64,000 nt of DNA, taken from contig NZ_CP022961.1 in NCBI RefSeq assembly GCF_002285795.1, positions 558,001 through 622,000 on the forward strand, given 5' to 3'. Position 1 is the stretch's first letter; every line of letters starts with the position of its first letter. This document shows, one piece after another, positions 16,026 to 24,586 of this stretch. The position numbers and the translations under genes are program-made. The DNA is from Plantactinospora sp. KBS50 (GTDB lineage Bacteria; Actinomycetota; Actinomycetes; Mycobacteriales; Micromonosporaceae). The notes under the pieces are model-generated. The model did not search any database and was not told where the DNA came from. It worked only from the letters and a program-made list of their open reading frames with translations.

Positions 16026-16520
16026 CTACTTGAGCACCAGCCGGCCGGTCCGTTCGAAGGCCACGAGATCGGCCAGGGTCTCGATCACCGAGCCGGAGAG
16101 CGGCTCGGGGAACTCGTCCGGCCGGCAGAACCGGGCGTCGGTGGTCTCCTCGGTCGGTACGACCAGCTCGCCGGACCATTCGTCGACCCGGAACGCCACG
16201 GTGAACAGCTGGTAGGTGTGCCCGAACATGTTGGTGTGGGTCCGGTCCGCCCCGGTGTACATGGCGAACGGGGTCACCGCTGTCGCGGCCAGCCCGCTCT
16301 CCTCGCGTACCTCCCGGATGACGCAGTCGGCGATCGACTCGCCGAGTTCCATCGCGCCGGCCGGCATGGCCCAGTGCCCGTTGTCCGAGCGTTCGATGAG
16401 CAGCACCCGGCCGGTCTCGTCCCGGACCACCGCGCGAGCGCCCACGAACAGCAGCGTCCGGTCGCCGGCGAGCGCGCGGAGTTGACCCACGTACGACTCC
16501 GCCCAGGACAGGTATGCCAT
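16026..16520 (-). CDS. Nudix hydrolase
   Basis: A 164-residue pyrophosphohydrolase. The Nudix box is present as GAMELGESIADCVIREVREE followed by SG, with Gly, both Glu pairs and the REVREE core intact. It starts at ATG 16520, only six bases after TAGGGT (16527-16532 on the minus strand), the pattern of a leaderless message. Substrate cannot be predicted from sequence. The N-terminus (SWAESYVGQLRALAGDRTLL) is typical of actinobacterial Nudix proteins of the MutT/NudF kind. Confidence 0.88.
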   Translation of the reverse strand: MAYLSWAESYVGQLRALAGDRTLLFVGARAVVRDETGRVLLIERSDNGHWAMPAGAMELGESIADCVIREVREESGLAATAVTPFAMYTGADRTHTNMFGHTYQLFTVAFRVDEWSGELVVPTEETTDARFCRPDEFPEPLSGSVIETLADLVAFERTGRLVLK

Positions 16521-16619
16521 GGTTACACCCTAGGCGTCCGACCTGGCCGTACCCGCGATGGACCGGATCGACCGGACCACGGGTTTCGCACTGTGACGCG
16601 CGCCACTACGGTGTGACCC

Positions 16620-18262
16620 ATGCGCAGCACGATGATGGACACGCCCCTGCTGGTCTCCCGGATCCTCGACCACGGCACCACCGTGCACGGCCGCTCCGAG
16701 GTGGTCACCTGGACCGGTGCCGAGCCACGCCGGCTGTCGTACGCCGAGGTCGGGGCCATGGCCGCGCGGCTGGCACACGCGCTGCACGACGATCTGGGGG
16801 TCACCGGCGACGAGCGGGTCGGGACCTTCATGTGGAACAACGCCCAGCACCTGGCCGCGTACTTCGCGGTGCCGAGCATGGGCGCGGTGCTGCACACCCT
16901 CAACATCCGGCTCTTCCCCGAGCAGGTGGCGTGGATCGCCAACCACGCGCAGGACCGGGTGGTGCTCGTCGACAGCACGCTCATCCCGCTGCTGGCCAGG
17001 GTGTTGCCGGAAATGACGACCGTGCGGCACGTGGTGGTGGTCGGCGGCGGCGACCCGGCGCCGCTGCTGGCCGCCGGGGACGGCCGGATCGCCGTACACG
17101 CCTGGGACGATCTGCTGGCCGGCAAGCCGGACCGGTACGACTGGCCCGAGCTGGACGAACGGGACGCCGCGGCGCTCTGCTACACCTCCGGCACCACCGG
17201 CAACCCCAAGGGCGTCGCCTACTCGCACCGCAGCATCTACCTGCACTCGCTCCAGGTCTGCATGCCGGAGAGCTTCGGGTTCGGCCCGACCACCCGGGAG
17301 TTGGCCATCGTGCCGATGTTCCACGCGATGAGCTGGGGCATCCCGTACGCCGCCTTCATCTCCGGGGCGTCGCTGATCATGCCGGACCGGTTCCTCCAGG
17401 GCGGCCCGATCGCCGAGATGATCGCGGCCGAGCGGCCCACCCTGGCCGGCGCGGTGCCGACCATCTGGACCGACCTGCTGGCGCACCTGGACGCCCACCC
17501 GACCGACACGTCCTCGCTGCGCGAGGTCATCGTGGGCGGCTCGGCCTGCCCGCCGTCGCTCATGCACGCCTTCGCCGAGCGGCACCAGATCGACGTCATA
17601 CACGCCTGGGGGATGACCGAGATGTCCCCGCTCGGCTCGGTGGCCCGGCCGCCCGCCGGGGTGGACGACGGGACGGCCTGGACCTACCGGTACAGCCAGG
17701 GCCGCGTACCGGCCGGTGTGCAGGCCCGGATCGTCGGCCCGGACGGCGAGCCGATGCCCGCCGACGGCGAGGCCGTGGGGGAGGTGGAGGTCCGCGGACC
17801 GTGGGTCACCGCCCGGTACGTCGGGGACGACGACCCGGACCCGGACAAGTTCCGCGACGGCTGGCTGCGCACCGGTGACGTGGGAAACCTGTCGCCCGAG
17901 GGGTACCTGACGCTGACCGACCGGGCCAAGGACGTGATCAAGTCCGGCGGCGAGTGGATCTCCTCGGTGGAACTGGAGAACGCCCTGATGGCCCACCCGG
18001 CGGTGCTGGAGGCGTGCGTGGTGGGCGTCCCGGACGACCGCTGGGACGAGCGACCGCTGGCCACCGTGGTGCTGCGGGCGGGCGCCACCGCCGCCCCGAG
18101 GAACTCCAGACCTTCCTGGCCGACCGACTGGCGCGCTGGCAGGTGCCCGAGCGCTGGTCGTTCATCGAGTCGGTGCCGAAGACCTCGGTGGGCAAGTTCG
18201 ACAAGAAGCGGGTCCGGTCCCGGTACGCCGCCGGGGAGTTGCCGGTCACCCGGCTGGACTGA
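16620..18262 (+). pseudogene. Acyl-CoA synthetase (AMP-forming), frame-broken near the C-terminus
   Basis: Medium/long-chain fatty acid:CoA ligase type. Residues up to about 491 read in one frame, with the AMP-binding motif YTSGTTGNPKG and the HAWGMTEMSPLG and GWLRTGDVG motifs. The rest ([14 protein letters not shown] to the end, including the catalytic-lysine motif [11 protein letters not shown]) is in another frame. One base missing from the C-run 18094-18097 explains the break; restored, the protein has about 547 residues, normal for the family. As given, the first frame runs on to 18353 without the lysine. The start ATG 16620 lies 7 nt after TACGGT (16607-16612), a leaderless pattern. A sequencing deletion is more likely than decay. 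Confidence 0.85.
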
Positions 18263-18465
18263 TCGGCCCCACCGGCCCGCCCGGAACCGGGTTCCGTCCC
18301 GGATCGGGCCGGATCCGCGGCGGTACCGGGATCGGGCCCGATCCGCTCGTTAGCACGGCCGGCGGGCGGATGCGCGGCTTGCCGGATTGTCCGGACGGTC
18401 CGGCCGGGTCTGCACTATGACTGCCTCAGTGGGGCGACCTCGCCGCACGGACGGGGTGGATCACG

Positions 18466-19680
18466 GTGGGCGAGCCGGTGAGGTTGCTGCACAAGGGCGA
18501 GGCGACACGGCGCGCCTCGTTCCTTGAGCTCTTCTTCGACCTGGTGTTCGTCTTCTCGCTCAACCGCGTGGTGGCCCGGGCCGTGGAGGACCTCACCACC
18601 GACCGCGGACACAACCACCTGCCGACGGTGCTGGCCGGCGGCGGCAAGACCGCGCTCCTGCTGCTGATCCTCTGGTCGGTCTGGCAGCAGAACGCCTGGA
18701 CCACCAGCCGGTACGACCCGTACCACCCGATCATCCAGCTCAGCGTGCTTATCGCGCTGGTGTCCAGCATGGTGATCGGGGTCGGCATCCCGCGCGCCTT
18801 CGGGATCAACGGGGGTGCCCTGGTGGTCGCCGGCTACCTGATCGCGCAGCTGAGCCGGCCGGCGCTGCTGGCCGTCGCGCTGCGCGGCACTCCCCGCCAG
18901 CGACTCAAGATCCGCACGTTGATCGTCTACTCGTGCACCGGGATCATCTGGATTCTCGGCTTCCTGCTGGTGAAGAGCTGGCCCCGGCTGTACGTCTGGG
19001 GCGCCGCCCTGGCCATCGAATATCTGGCCAACCGGACCGGCTGGCCGGTGCCCGGCCTGGGTCGCTCGGCCCCGGCCAAGTGGGACATCGCCGGCGCCCA
19101 CCTGGCCGAGCGCTACCAGCAGTTCTTCCTCGTCGCGCTCGGCGAGGCGATCCTGGTGGACGGCCTGAGCTACGCGCGCTCCGGATTCGGGGCGCTGGAG
19201 ACGGCGGCGTTCGCGATCGCCCTCGGCATCACGATCCTGATCTGGCGGATCTACTTCTACCGCGCCGGTGAGATCTTCGCGGAGGCGGTCGGCCGCGCCC
19301 GCCGGCCGGCCCGGATCGGCCGCTCCGCCGCGGACTCGCACCTGTTGATGGTGGCCGGGGTGGTGGCCACGGCCATCGGTTACGACCTGGCCATCGAGCA
19401 TCCGATGGGGCACACGCCACCGGCCTGGATCGCGGTGATCGCCGGCGGCCCGGCGCTGTACATGATCGGCCGGTCCCGATTCGAGCGGGAGGTGTTCGAC
19501 CGGGTCTCCCCGTCCCGGCTGGTCGCGATCGGCGTGCTGGCACTGGTCTTCCCCGCCCTGTTCTGGGCGCCGACGGTCGCGGTGCTGTTCGCCGTCGGGC
19601 TGGTGCTGTTCGGCGTGGCCCTGGCCGACGCGCGCCGCGCCTGGGGCAAGCCGCCGGAGCCGCCCGCGCCGCCGCTGTGA
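18466..19680 (+). CDS. Low temperature requirement protein A (LtrA) family membrane protein
   Basis: A 404-residue multi-pass membrane protein. RRASFLELFFDLVFVFSLNR near the N-terminus and the later HLAERYQQFFLVALGEAIL are LtrA hallmarks. LtrA was first linked to low-temperature growth in Listeria; its molecular role is unclear. GTG 18466 is used as the start. It is followed after 80 bp by the convergent quinone reductase gene. Confidence 0.88.
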   Translation: MGEPVRLLHKGEATRRASFLELFFDLVFVFSLNRVVARAVEDLTTDRGHNHLPTVLAGGGKTALLLLILWSVWQQNAWTTSRYDPYHPIIQLSVLIALVSSMVIGVGIPRAFGINGGALVVAGYLIAQLSRPALLAVALRGTPRQRLKIRTLIVYSCTGIIWILGFLLVKSWPRLYVWGAALAIEYLANRTGWPVPGLGRSAPAKWDIAGAHLAERYQQFFLVALGEAILVDGLSYARSGFGALETAAFAIALGITILIWRIYFYRAGEIFAEAVGRARRPARIGRSAADSHLLMVAGVVATAIGYDLAIEHPMGHTPPAWIAVIAGGPALYMIGRSRFEREVFDRVSPSRLVAIGVLALVFPALFWAPTVAVLFAVGLVLFGVALADARRAWGKPPEPPAPPL

Positions 19681-19760
19681 GCGGCCCCTGGGCGGTGAGC
19701 CGCCCGCGCCGCCGCGGTGAGCGGCCCCTGGTTGCCGCCCGCGCCGGCGGGCTGGGGCTG

Positions 19761-20786
19761 CTACTGCGCCGCGGTCGTGATCAGCACCTTGCCCACCGCC
19801 GACTCCTCGACCGCGCGATGCGCGGCGGCGGCCTCGGCCAGTGCATACCGGTGCAGCGGCAGCCCCGCCTCCCCGCCCACCCGGACCGCCCCGTCGGCAA
19901 CCGCGGCGGCCACATCCGTCACCGCCTGCGCCTTCGCCGCGGGCGGCACAGTGTAGACCAGCACGAACTGCCAGCGGGCGTTCGGGGGCATGTTGGCCCG
20001 GACCGGGACGGTCACCTCGGCGCCCCCGTCGTCCGCGTACATGGCGACGGCGCCGTACCGGGCGAGGACCTGGCTGTCGACGCCGGCGTTGTGCGCCGCG
20101 GACACCTCCACGACGGTGTCCACCCCGGCCCGCGCGATCTTCCTGGTCTCGGCGACCACGTCCTGCCGGCGGTAGTCGATCACGTGCGTCGCGCCGGCCG
20201 CCATCGCCAACTGCGCCTTCTCCGGGCTGCTCACCGTGGCGATCACGGTGGCGTCCGCCCACCGCGCCAGTTGGATGGCGGCGTTTCCGACCGCGCCGGC
20301 GCCGCCCTGCACCAGGACCGTCCGATCGGTCAGCGCACCGGCGTGCAGGTGCCGCGGCATCGTCTCGCCGACGGTCAGGCAGCGGTGCGCGGTCAGGAAC
20401 GGGATGCCGAGACAGGCGCCCAGGTCGAACGAGGCCGCCCCGAGCGGCTGGACCTGCCGGACCGGCACCGCGGTGTACTCGGCGGCCGTGCCCCACGGCC
20501 GCTGCCAGGCGGCCTCCCAGAGCCAGACCCGCTCGCCGACCAGCGCCCCGTCGACCCCGGTGCCCACCGCCTCGACGACGCCCGCGCCGTCCTGCCCGGG
20601 TACCTGCCAGCCGGCCGGCGGCGGGCCGCCCGAGCCGTCGCCGCGGCGGGATTTCCAGTCGGTCGGGTTGACCCCGGCCACGGCGAGCCGGACCAGGACC
20701 TCGCCGGGCTCCGGCTCGGGATCCGGCCGGTCGGTCAGCTCAAGCACGTCCGGACCACCGGTACGGCGGTAGACGATCGCCTTCAT
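19761..20786 (-). CDS. Zinc-independent NADPH:quinone reductase, medium-chain dehydrogenase
   Basis: A 341-residue MDR-family protein starting at ATG 20786 with GAAAGGAG upstream. VQGGAGAVGNAAIQLARWA is the NADPH-binding glycine motif of quinone reductases, and the N-terminal catalytic domain (GVNPTDWKSRRG) lacks the structural zinc cysteines of alcohol dehydrogenases. It probably reduces quinones or unsaturated carbonyls with NADPH. It stands alone between LtrA and the YbjN gene. Confidence 0.88.
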   Translation of the reverse strand: MKAIVYRRTGGPDVLELTDRPDPEPEPGEVLVRLAVAGVNPTDWKSRRGDGSGGPPPAGWQVPGQDGAGVVEAVGTGVDGALVGERVWLWEAAWQRPWGTAAEYTAVPVRQVQPLGAASFDLGACLGIPFLTAHRCLTVGETMPRHLHAGALTDRTVLVQGGAGAVGNAAIQLARWADATVIATVSSPEKAQLAMAAGATHVIDYRRQDVVAETRKIARAGVDTVVEVSAAHNAGVDSQVLARYGAVAMYADDGGAEVTVPVRANMPPNARWQFVLVYTVPPAAKAQAVTDVAAAVADGAVRVGGEAGLPLHRYALAEAAAAHRAVEESAVGKVLITTAAQ

Positions 20787-20882
20787 GCGGACGACTCCTT
20801 TCGGTGGATCCCGCTGCGGGACCCCTCCCATCCTGCGCGGAGCCGTCCCCTCGGCGTCGCCGTTCGCCGGCTTACGGCCGGC

Positions 20883-21977
20883 TCAGCCCTCGTCGCTGTC
20901 GTCGGCGGTCGGCTCCGCGGGCGGCCCGGTCCGCCGTTGCGCGCGGGACCGGAGCAGCTCGACGGCCTCGTCGATCCGGCCCTGCTCGCTGAGCAGGGTC
21001 AGCAGCAGGCCCACCGAGCGCCAGTCGTCGTCGGGCGCACCGCGCAGCAACTCGATCGCCTCGTCGATCCGGTCCCGGCCGACAAGCATGGTGGCCAGTT
21101 CGGTGCGGGCCACCGGCTCGCCGCGGTCGGCGGCGATCCGCCAGAACTGCTCGGCCTCGTGAATCTCGCCCCGGTCCCGAAGGAGCGCCGCGAGGCGGGC
21201 GGCCGCGTGCCAGTCGCCGCGCTCGGCCCGGGTCCGCAACTCGTCGGTGCGGCCCCGGTCGGCCAGCAGGTCGACCAGCACGCTCCCGGCCAGGGCCTGA
21301 CCGGAGTCGGCCAGGTCGCGCAGGTAGCCGGTGGGGTCCGGTACCGACGTGATGCCGGCGGCCTCCTCGCCGAAGAACCGGCTGCCGCCGAACTCGTGCC
21401 GGAGCTGGTCGTCCAGGTCGTCCGCGATCTCCACCATGGCGCGGATCGCCACCAGCAGGTGAGTCGGCTGGAACTCCTGGCCGAACACCGGGATCGAGGC
21501 CCACACCGTGTCGCCGGTGCAGTAGACCCGGCCGATGATCATGCCGCTGGTCAGGTCGGCCAGTCGACGGTAGAGCGTCTCGGTGGGCTGTACGCCGGAC
21601 AGCAGCGGGGAGAAGACGTCCACCAGCGGCGGATCCTCCTGCGTGCGTACGAAGATCATGGCGGACCCGGCCCGGATCGCCATGTCCCCGTCGGAGTCCA
21701 ACCGGAGCTGATCGGCCGTGGTGCCGAGGATCTCGGCCACCACCCAGCGGACCCGCTCGGCGAGCTTCGCCCCGAGGTCGGTGTCCCGGCGGGCGCTCCA
21801 GCCCGGGTCGATCGGCGCGGACCGGACCGCACCGCCGTCCACGTGGCTGATCGGCCGCGCGGCCAGCGCGGCGGCCAGCCGGGTCCGGGTGGGCAGCGGG
21901 GTGGAGGCGGTCGTGGCGGCCGGATGCGCGGCCAGCGCCGAGACCAACCGACGGAGAAACCTGTCACGCCCCGTCAT
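20883..21977 (-). CDS. YbjN-like domain protein with C-terminal TPR repeats
   Basis: A 364-residue soluble protein. Residues about 85-200 resemble the YbjN/type III chaperone-like fold (DGDMAIRAGSAMIFVRTQED, LADLTSGMIIGRVYC, FQPTHLLVAIRAMVEIADDL). Residues about 240-345 form tetratricopeptide-like helical repeats (DWHAAARLAALLRDRGEIHE, DRIDEAIELLRGA, GRIDEAVELLRSRA). Proteins of this type may act as protein-interaction adaptors. Function is unknown. Its start overlaps the end of the upstream membrane-protein gene by 14 bp, so the two form an operon. Confidence 0.75.
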   Translation of the reverse strand: MTGRDRFLRRLVSALAAHPAATTASTPLPTRTRLAAALAARPISHVDGGAVRSAPIDPGWSARRDTDLGAKLAERVRWVVAEILGTTADQLRLDSDGDMAIRAGSAMIFVRTQEDPPLVDVFSPLLSGVQPTETLYRRLADLTSGMIIGRVYCTGDTVWASIPVFGQEFQPTHLLVAIRAMVEIADDLDDQLRHEFGGSRFFGEEAAGITSVPDPTGYLRDLADSGQALAGSVLVDLLADRGRTDELRTRAERGDWHAAARLAALLRDRGEIHEAEQFWRIAADRGEPVARTELATMLVGRDRIDEAIELLRGAPDDDWRSVGLLLTLLSEQGRIDEAVELLRSRAQRRTGPPAEPTADDSDEG

Positions 21978-22323
21978 CGTCGTTGCTCCCCGGCCGCATC
22001 GACTCCGGTATGGACGAGCGGTCGAGCACCCGGACCTGATCGAACAGCTTGGCGATCACCAGCGGTGCGGTGACTCCGAAGCCGAAGGCGGCAAACGCCG
22101 TGGTCGCCAGCTCCCCGGCCGCCGTCGCGGCCGCGAGACCGGTACCGGCCGCGGCCCGCAGCGCGATGGCGAACAGCATGATCGGCCGGTCGCGGGGATC
22201 CCGCCAGGGCCACTGCCACCGTCCCTTGGACTCGGTCGTGGGGCGCATCATCCCGTAGAGGTTCAACGCCTCGGCGACGCCGCTGCCGACAAACCCCCAT
22301 ATCGCCGCAATCCATAGAGACAC
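21964..22323 (-). CDS. Small membrane protein, unknown function
   Basis: About 119 residues from GTG 22323 (SLWIAAIWGFVGSGVAEALN), or ten more from ATG 22353. It has an N-terminal hydrophobic segment, a basic Trp/Pro-rich loop (GRWQWPWRDPRDRP), and two hydrophobic segments (PIMLFAIALRAAAGTGLAAA and the following stretch). It overlaps the YbjN gene by 14 bp, so they are probably co-translated. No family is recognised. Confidence 0.65.
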   Translation of the reverse strand: MSLWIAAIWGFVGSGVAEALNLYGMMRPTTESKGRWQWPWRDPRDRPIMLFAIALRAAAGTGLAAATAAGELATTAFAAFGFGVTAPLVIAKLFDQVRVLDRSSIPESMRPGSNDDDGA

Positions 22324-22644
22324 GTGCCCACTGTACTGAGTGGGCGCTCGCACGGGTCGGGCCGGTCGCGGTGGTGGTCGCGGTGCTCGCGGTGCTCGGC
22401 CGGGCGGTGGTCGGCCGGGCGGTGGCCGCCGCGGTGGTGTGGCGGGCGGCGATGGTCGCGGTGGTGTGGCGGGCGGTGGCGGCCGGGGCGACGGATGCCC
22501 CGATCCGGGGCCAGCGGGTCATGTCTGGACGGTAGCGCCGATCGGCAAGTGCCAAAATCCCGTTGCCGGTATCCCCGCACGCTCCGCGATCAGGGGCGAC
22601 AAACGATCAGCGCGACGAGCGATCAGCGCGACGAGCGATCAGCG
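22324..22644. other. Low-complexity intergenic gap with short repeats
   Basis: The 321 bp hold a GGT/GGC-rich low-complexity tract (about 22350-22500) and a 16-bp repeat GATCAGCGCGACGAGC (22605-22620, 22621-22636, then a partial copy to 22651). Reading frames through the tract give Thr/Ala/His-rich nonsense. I see no gene. Promoters for the flanking minus-strand gene may lie here but none is clear. Confidence 0.6.
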
Positions 22645-23301
22645 CTACGACAGGAGCGCGGCCACGGCGTCGACGGTCAGCTCGTCGATCCGGCCGATGG
22701 TGAGCGCGGTCCGAGCGGCCACGTCCGGGTCGAGCGGGTACGCGCCGTGCGGCACCGCGATCACCCGCATGCCGGCCGCGGCGGCGGAGCGTACCCCGTT
22801 GCTGGAATCCTCGATGGCGACGCAGCGGCTCGGGTGGGCGCCCAGCCGCTGCGCGACGGCCAGGTAGACGTCCGGCGCCGGCTTGCCACGCGGCACCCGC
22901 TCGGTCGACAGGGTGGCCCGGAACTCGCCGGCCACCCCGGCGGCGGCCAGCGCCGCGTCGATCAGCCGGGGCGGCGAGGAACTGGCCAGCCCCAGCGGCC
23001 AGCGCCCGGCCAGCCGGCGAACCACCTGCACGGCGCCGGCGATCAGCGGTACGTGCGCGGCGTACCGCTCGGTCATCTCGTCGACGACCTCGGTGGCCAC
23101 CTGCTCGGGGCTGCGCTGGACGCCCAGCTCACCGCTCAGGTACGCGGCCCACTCCCCGGTGCTCATCCCCATCAGCCGGCGCTGGCTGTCGGGCTGCCAC
23201 CGCCCGCCGTGCCGGTCGACGTACGCGCGGCGCACCTCCTCCCAGACGGGCTCGGAGTCCACGATCACGCCATCCAGGTCGAAGATCACCGCGTCGGTCA
23301 C
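22645..23301 (-). CDS. HAD superfamily hydrolase (beta-phosphoglucomutase-like phosphatase)
   Basis: A 218-residue HAD protein from GTG 23301, with AGGATGGG upstream. Motif I is IFDLDGVIVDSEPVWEE with both catalytic aspartates, motif II is GLASSSPP, the motif III lysine lies in RGKPAPDVYL, and motif IV is CVAIEDSSNG. The helical cap between motifs I and II has the size of the beta-phosphoglucomutase/phosphoglycolate phosphatase group. A phosphosugar is the likely substrate. Confidence 0.9.
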   Translation of the reverse strand: MTDAVIFDLDGVIVDSEPVWEEVRRAYVDRHGGRWQPDSQRRLMGMSTGEWAAYLSGELGVQRSPEQVATEVVDEMTERYAAHVPLIAGAVQVVRRLAGRWPLGLASSSPPRLIDAALAAAGVAGEFRATLSTERVPRGKPAPDVYLAVAQRLGAHPSRCVAIEDSSNGVRSAAAAGMRVIAVPHGAYPLDPDVAARTALTIGRIDELTVDAVAALLS

Positions 23302-23374
23302 GTACCCATCCTGCCGGATCCCCTCCGGTGCGGTCCCGGTGCGTGCCGGTCCGCGCGGTTCGTGGGCGGGCCGC

Positions 23375-23842
23375 TCAGGCCGACGCAGGGGTGGGCGGCG
23401 CGGTGGCCGGCAGCTTGTCCCCCTCCAGGAACGCCTGGAGGTTGGCCAGGATCGGCGTCCAGCCGGCCTCCCAGCCCGCGACGTCGTCCGGGCTGGCGAA
23501 CTGGTCGTGGACGAGGCGCAGCCGCACCTTCCCACCGTCGAGCGGCTCGATCTCGAAGGTGACCCGGGTGTACGGCCGGTCCAGCTCGGTGACCGGGCCG
23601 TCCTCGTAGCGGAAGCTGTACACCAGCCGGCGCGGCGGCACGCTCTCCAGCACCACGCCGGTGTCGGTGATCCGGTCGCTCGTACCGTCGTAGAAGGTGA
23701 CGGCCGAGCCGACCAGCCAGTCCGACTCGATCCGCCGGTCGAACCAGTACGCGCGGGTCAGGGAGCCCGTGGTGAGCGCGGTCCAGAGCCGCTGCGGGGT
23801 GGTGGCGATCTCGGTCTCGTAGACGAACGCAGCCTCAGCCAT
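23375..23842 (-). CDS. SRPBCC (AHSA1-like) domain protein
   Basis: A 155-residue START-like ligand-binding protein. ATTPQRLWTALTTGSLTRAY and the C-terminal GWTPILANLQAFLEGDKLP are characteristic of AHSA1-type proteins that pair with ArsR regulators. It overlaps the upstream ArsR gene by 8 bp and is certainly co-transcribed with it. It may bind the effector of the regulator. The ligand is unknown. Confidence 0.88.
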   Translation of the reverse strand: MAEAAFVYETEIATTPQRLWTALTTGSLTRAYWFDRRIESDWLVGSAVTFYDGTSDRITDTGVVLESVPPRRLVYSFRYEDGPVTELDRPYTRVTFEIEPLDGGKVRLRLVHDQFASPDDVAGWEAGWTPILANLQAFLEGDKLPATAPPTPASA

Positions 23843-24161
23843 GAGACTCCTCCTCCAGGTGACGTTTGAGTTCGGCCAGCGCGAACAGCCGCCGGCTCTC
23901 GTATTTGTGGATCCATCGACCGGCGAGGTCGAGGATCGGGGCGGGATTCAGGTAGTGCCGCTTCTCGCGCCCGCGACGCAGCGTCACGACGAGCCGTGCC
24001 TCCTCCAGCATGGCCAGGTGTTTGCTCACCGCCTGACGCGTCGTTCCCACTTGCGCGCAGAGTTCACTCAACATCTGACCATTGCGCGCGTACAGGCTGT
24101 CCAGTAGCCGGCGCCGGGTCGGATCGGCGAGCGCGCGGAAGACCGCATCGTCGTCGTCCAC
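23835..24161 (-). CDS. ArsR-family HTH regulator, autoregulated
   Basis: About 108 residues from GTG 24161. It has DDDAVFRALADPTRRRLLDS, the helix-turn-helix LCAQVGTTRQAVSKHLAMLE, and the wing TLRRGREKRHYLNP. It lacks metal-site cysteines, as expected of the ArsR-SRPBCC type. ATG 24182 would lie inside the operator. GTG 24161 sits 6 nt after the -10 box and gives a leaderless start beginning VDDDDAVF, so it is preferred. First gene of a two-gene operon with the SRPBCC protein. Confidence 0.88.
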   Translation of the reverse strand: MDDDDAVFRALADPTRRRLLDSLYARNGQMLSELCAQVGTTRQAVSKHLAMLEEARLVVTLRRGREKRHYLNPAPILDLAGRWIHKYESRRLFALAELKRHLEEESHG

Positions 24162-24167
24162 CGACCC

Positions 24168-24197
24168 AACATAGGCAACCATATGGTTGCCTGTCAA
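24168..24197 (-). promoter_or_regulatory. Promoter with embedded palindromic operator for the ArsR operon
   Basis: On the minus strand TTGACA (24192-24197) is followed by an 18-bp spacer that is itself a perfect palindrome, GGCAACCATATGGTTGCC (24174-24191), and then TATGTT (24168-24173). Including one base of each hexamer the palindrome is 20 bp. The GTG start at 24161 coincides with the expected transcription start. A repressor bound here would block RNA polymerase directly, so autorepression by the ArsR protein is strongly implied. Confidence 0.85.
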
Positions 24198-24229
24198 CGG
24201 ATCTCGCGCCGCTGGCATACTCGCTGCTC

Positions 24230-24496
24230 ATGGTGTTGTCGCGGGGTTGGTCCGGGTTTCTGCTCGGCGTCGGCGTCTGGACCTGGGTGATCTGGCCCCG
24301 GTTCGCCGTGGCCATCTGGAACGATCCCCGCTCGTGGTCGGGCGGCGCCGTCGGCCAGGGCGGCGGCACCGGCTTTCTCTGGGTGCACGTGCTGCTCATC
24401 GCGGCCTCGCTGGCCATCGGCAGCGCGGTCGGGGTGCTCGGCGTACGCGGCCTGCTGGCCACCCGCCGCGCCCGGACCCGGCCCGAGGCCCGGTAG
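24230..24496 (+). CDS. SCO4848 family membrane protein
   Basis: An 88-residue protein with two membrane segments (SGFLLGVGVWTWVIWPRFAV and FLWVHVLLIAASLAIGSAVG). The order of features, including the WSGFL start and the short NDPRSW loop, matches the actinobacterial SCO4848 family, whose function is unknown. It reads divergently from the ArsR operon. ATG 24230 is the start. Confidence 0.75.
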   Translation: MVLSRGWSGFLLGVGVWTWVIWPRFAVAIWNDPRSWSGGAVGQGGGTGFLWVHVLLIAASLAIGSAVGVLGVRGLLATRRARTRPEAR

Positions 24497-24586
24497 CTGG
24501 CTGGTCGCCCGCCGTCCACCGTCGGGGCCGGCCCGGCCCGGCACGCGGCGCACCGAATGTTCCTGCTCCTCTGCTTGACTGGTCGA

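Noticed and set aside
22324..22555. Minus-strand frame rich in Thr, Ala and His upstream of the small membrane protein
   Set aside because: It translates a GGT/GGC low-complexity tract and lacks a ribosome-binding site. The GTG at 22323 is a more credible start.
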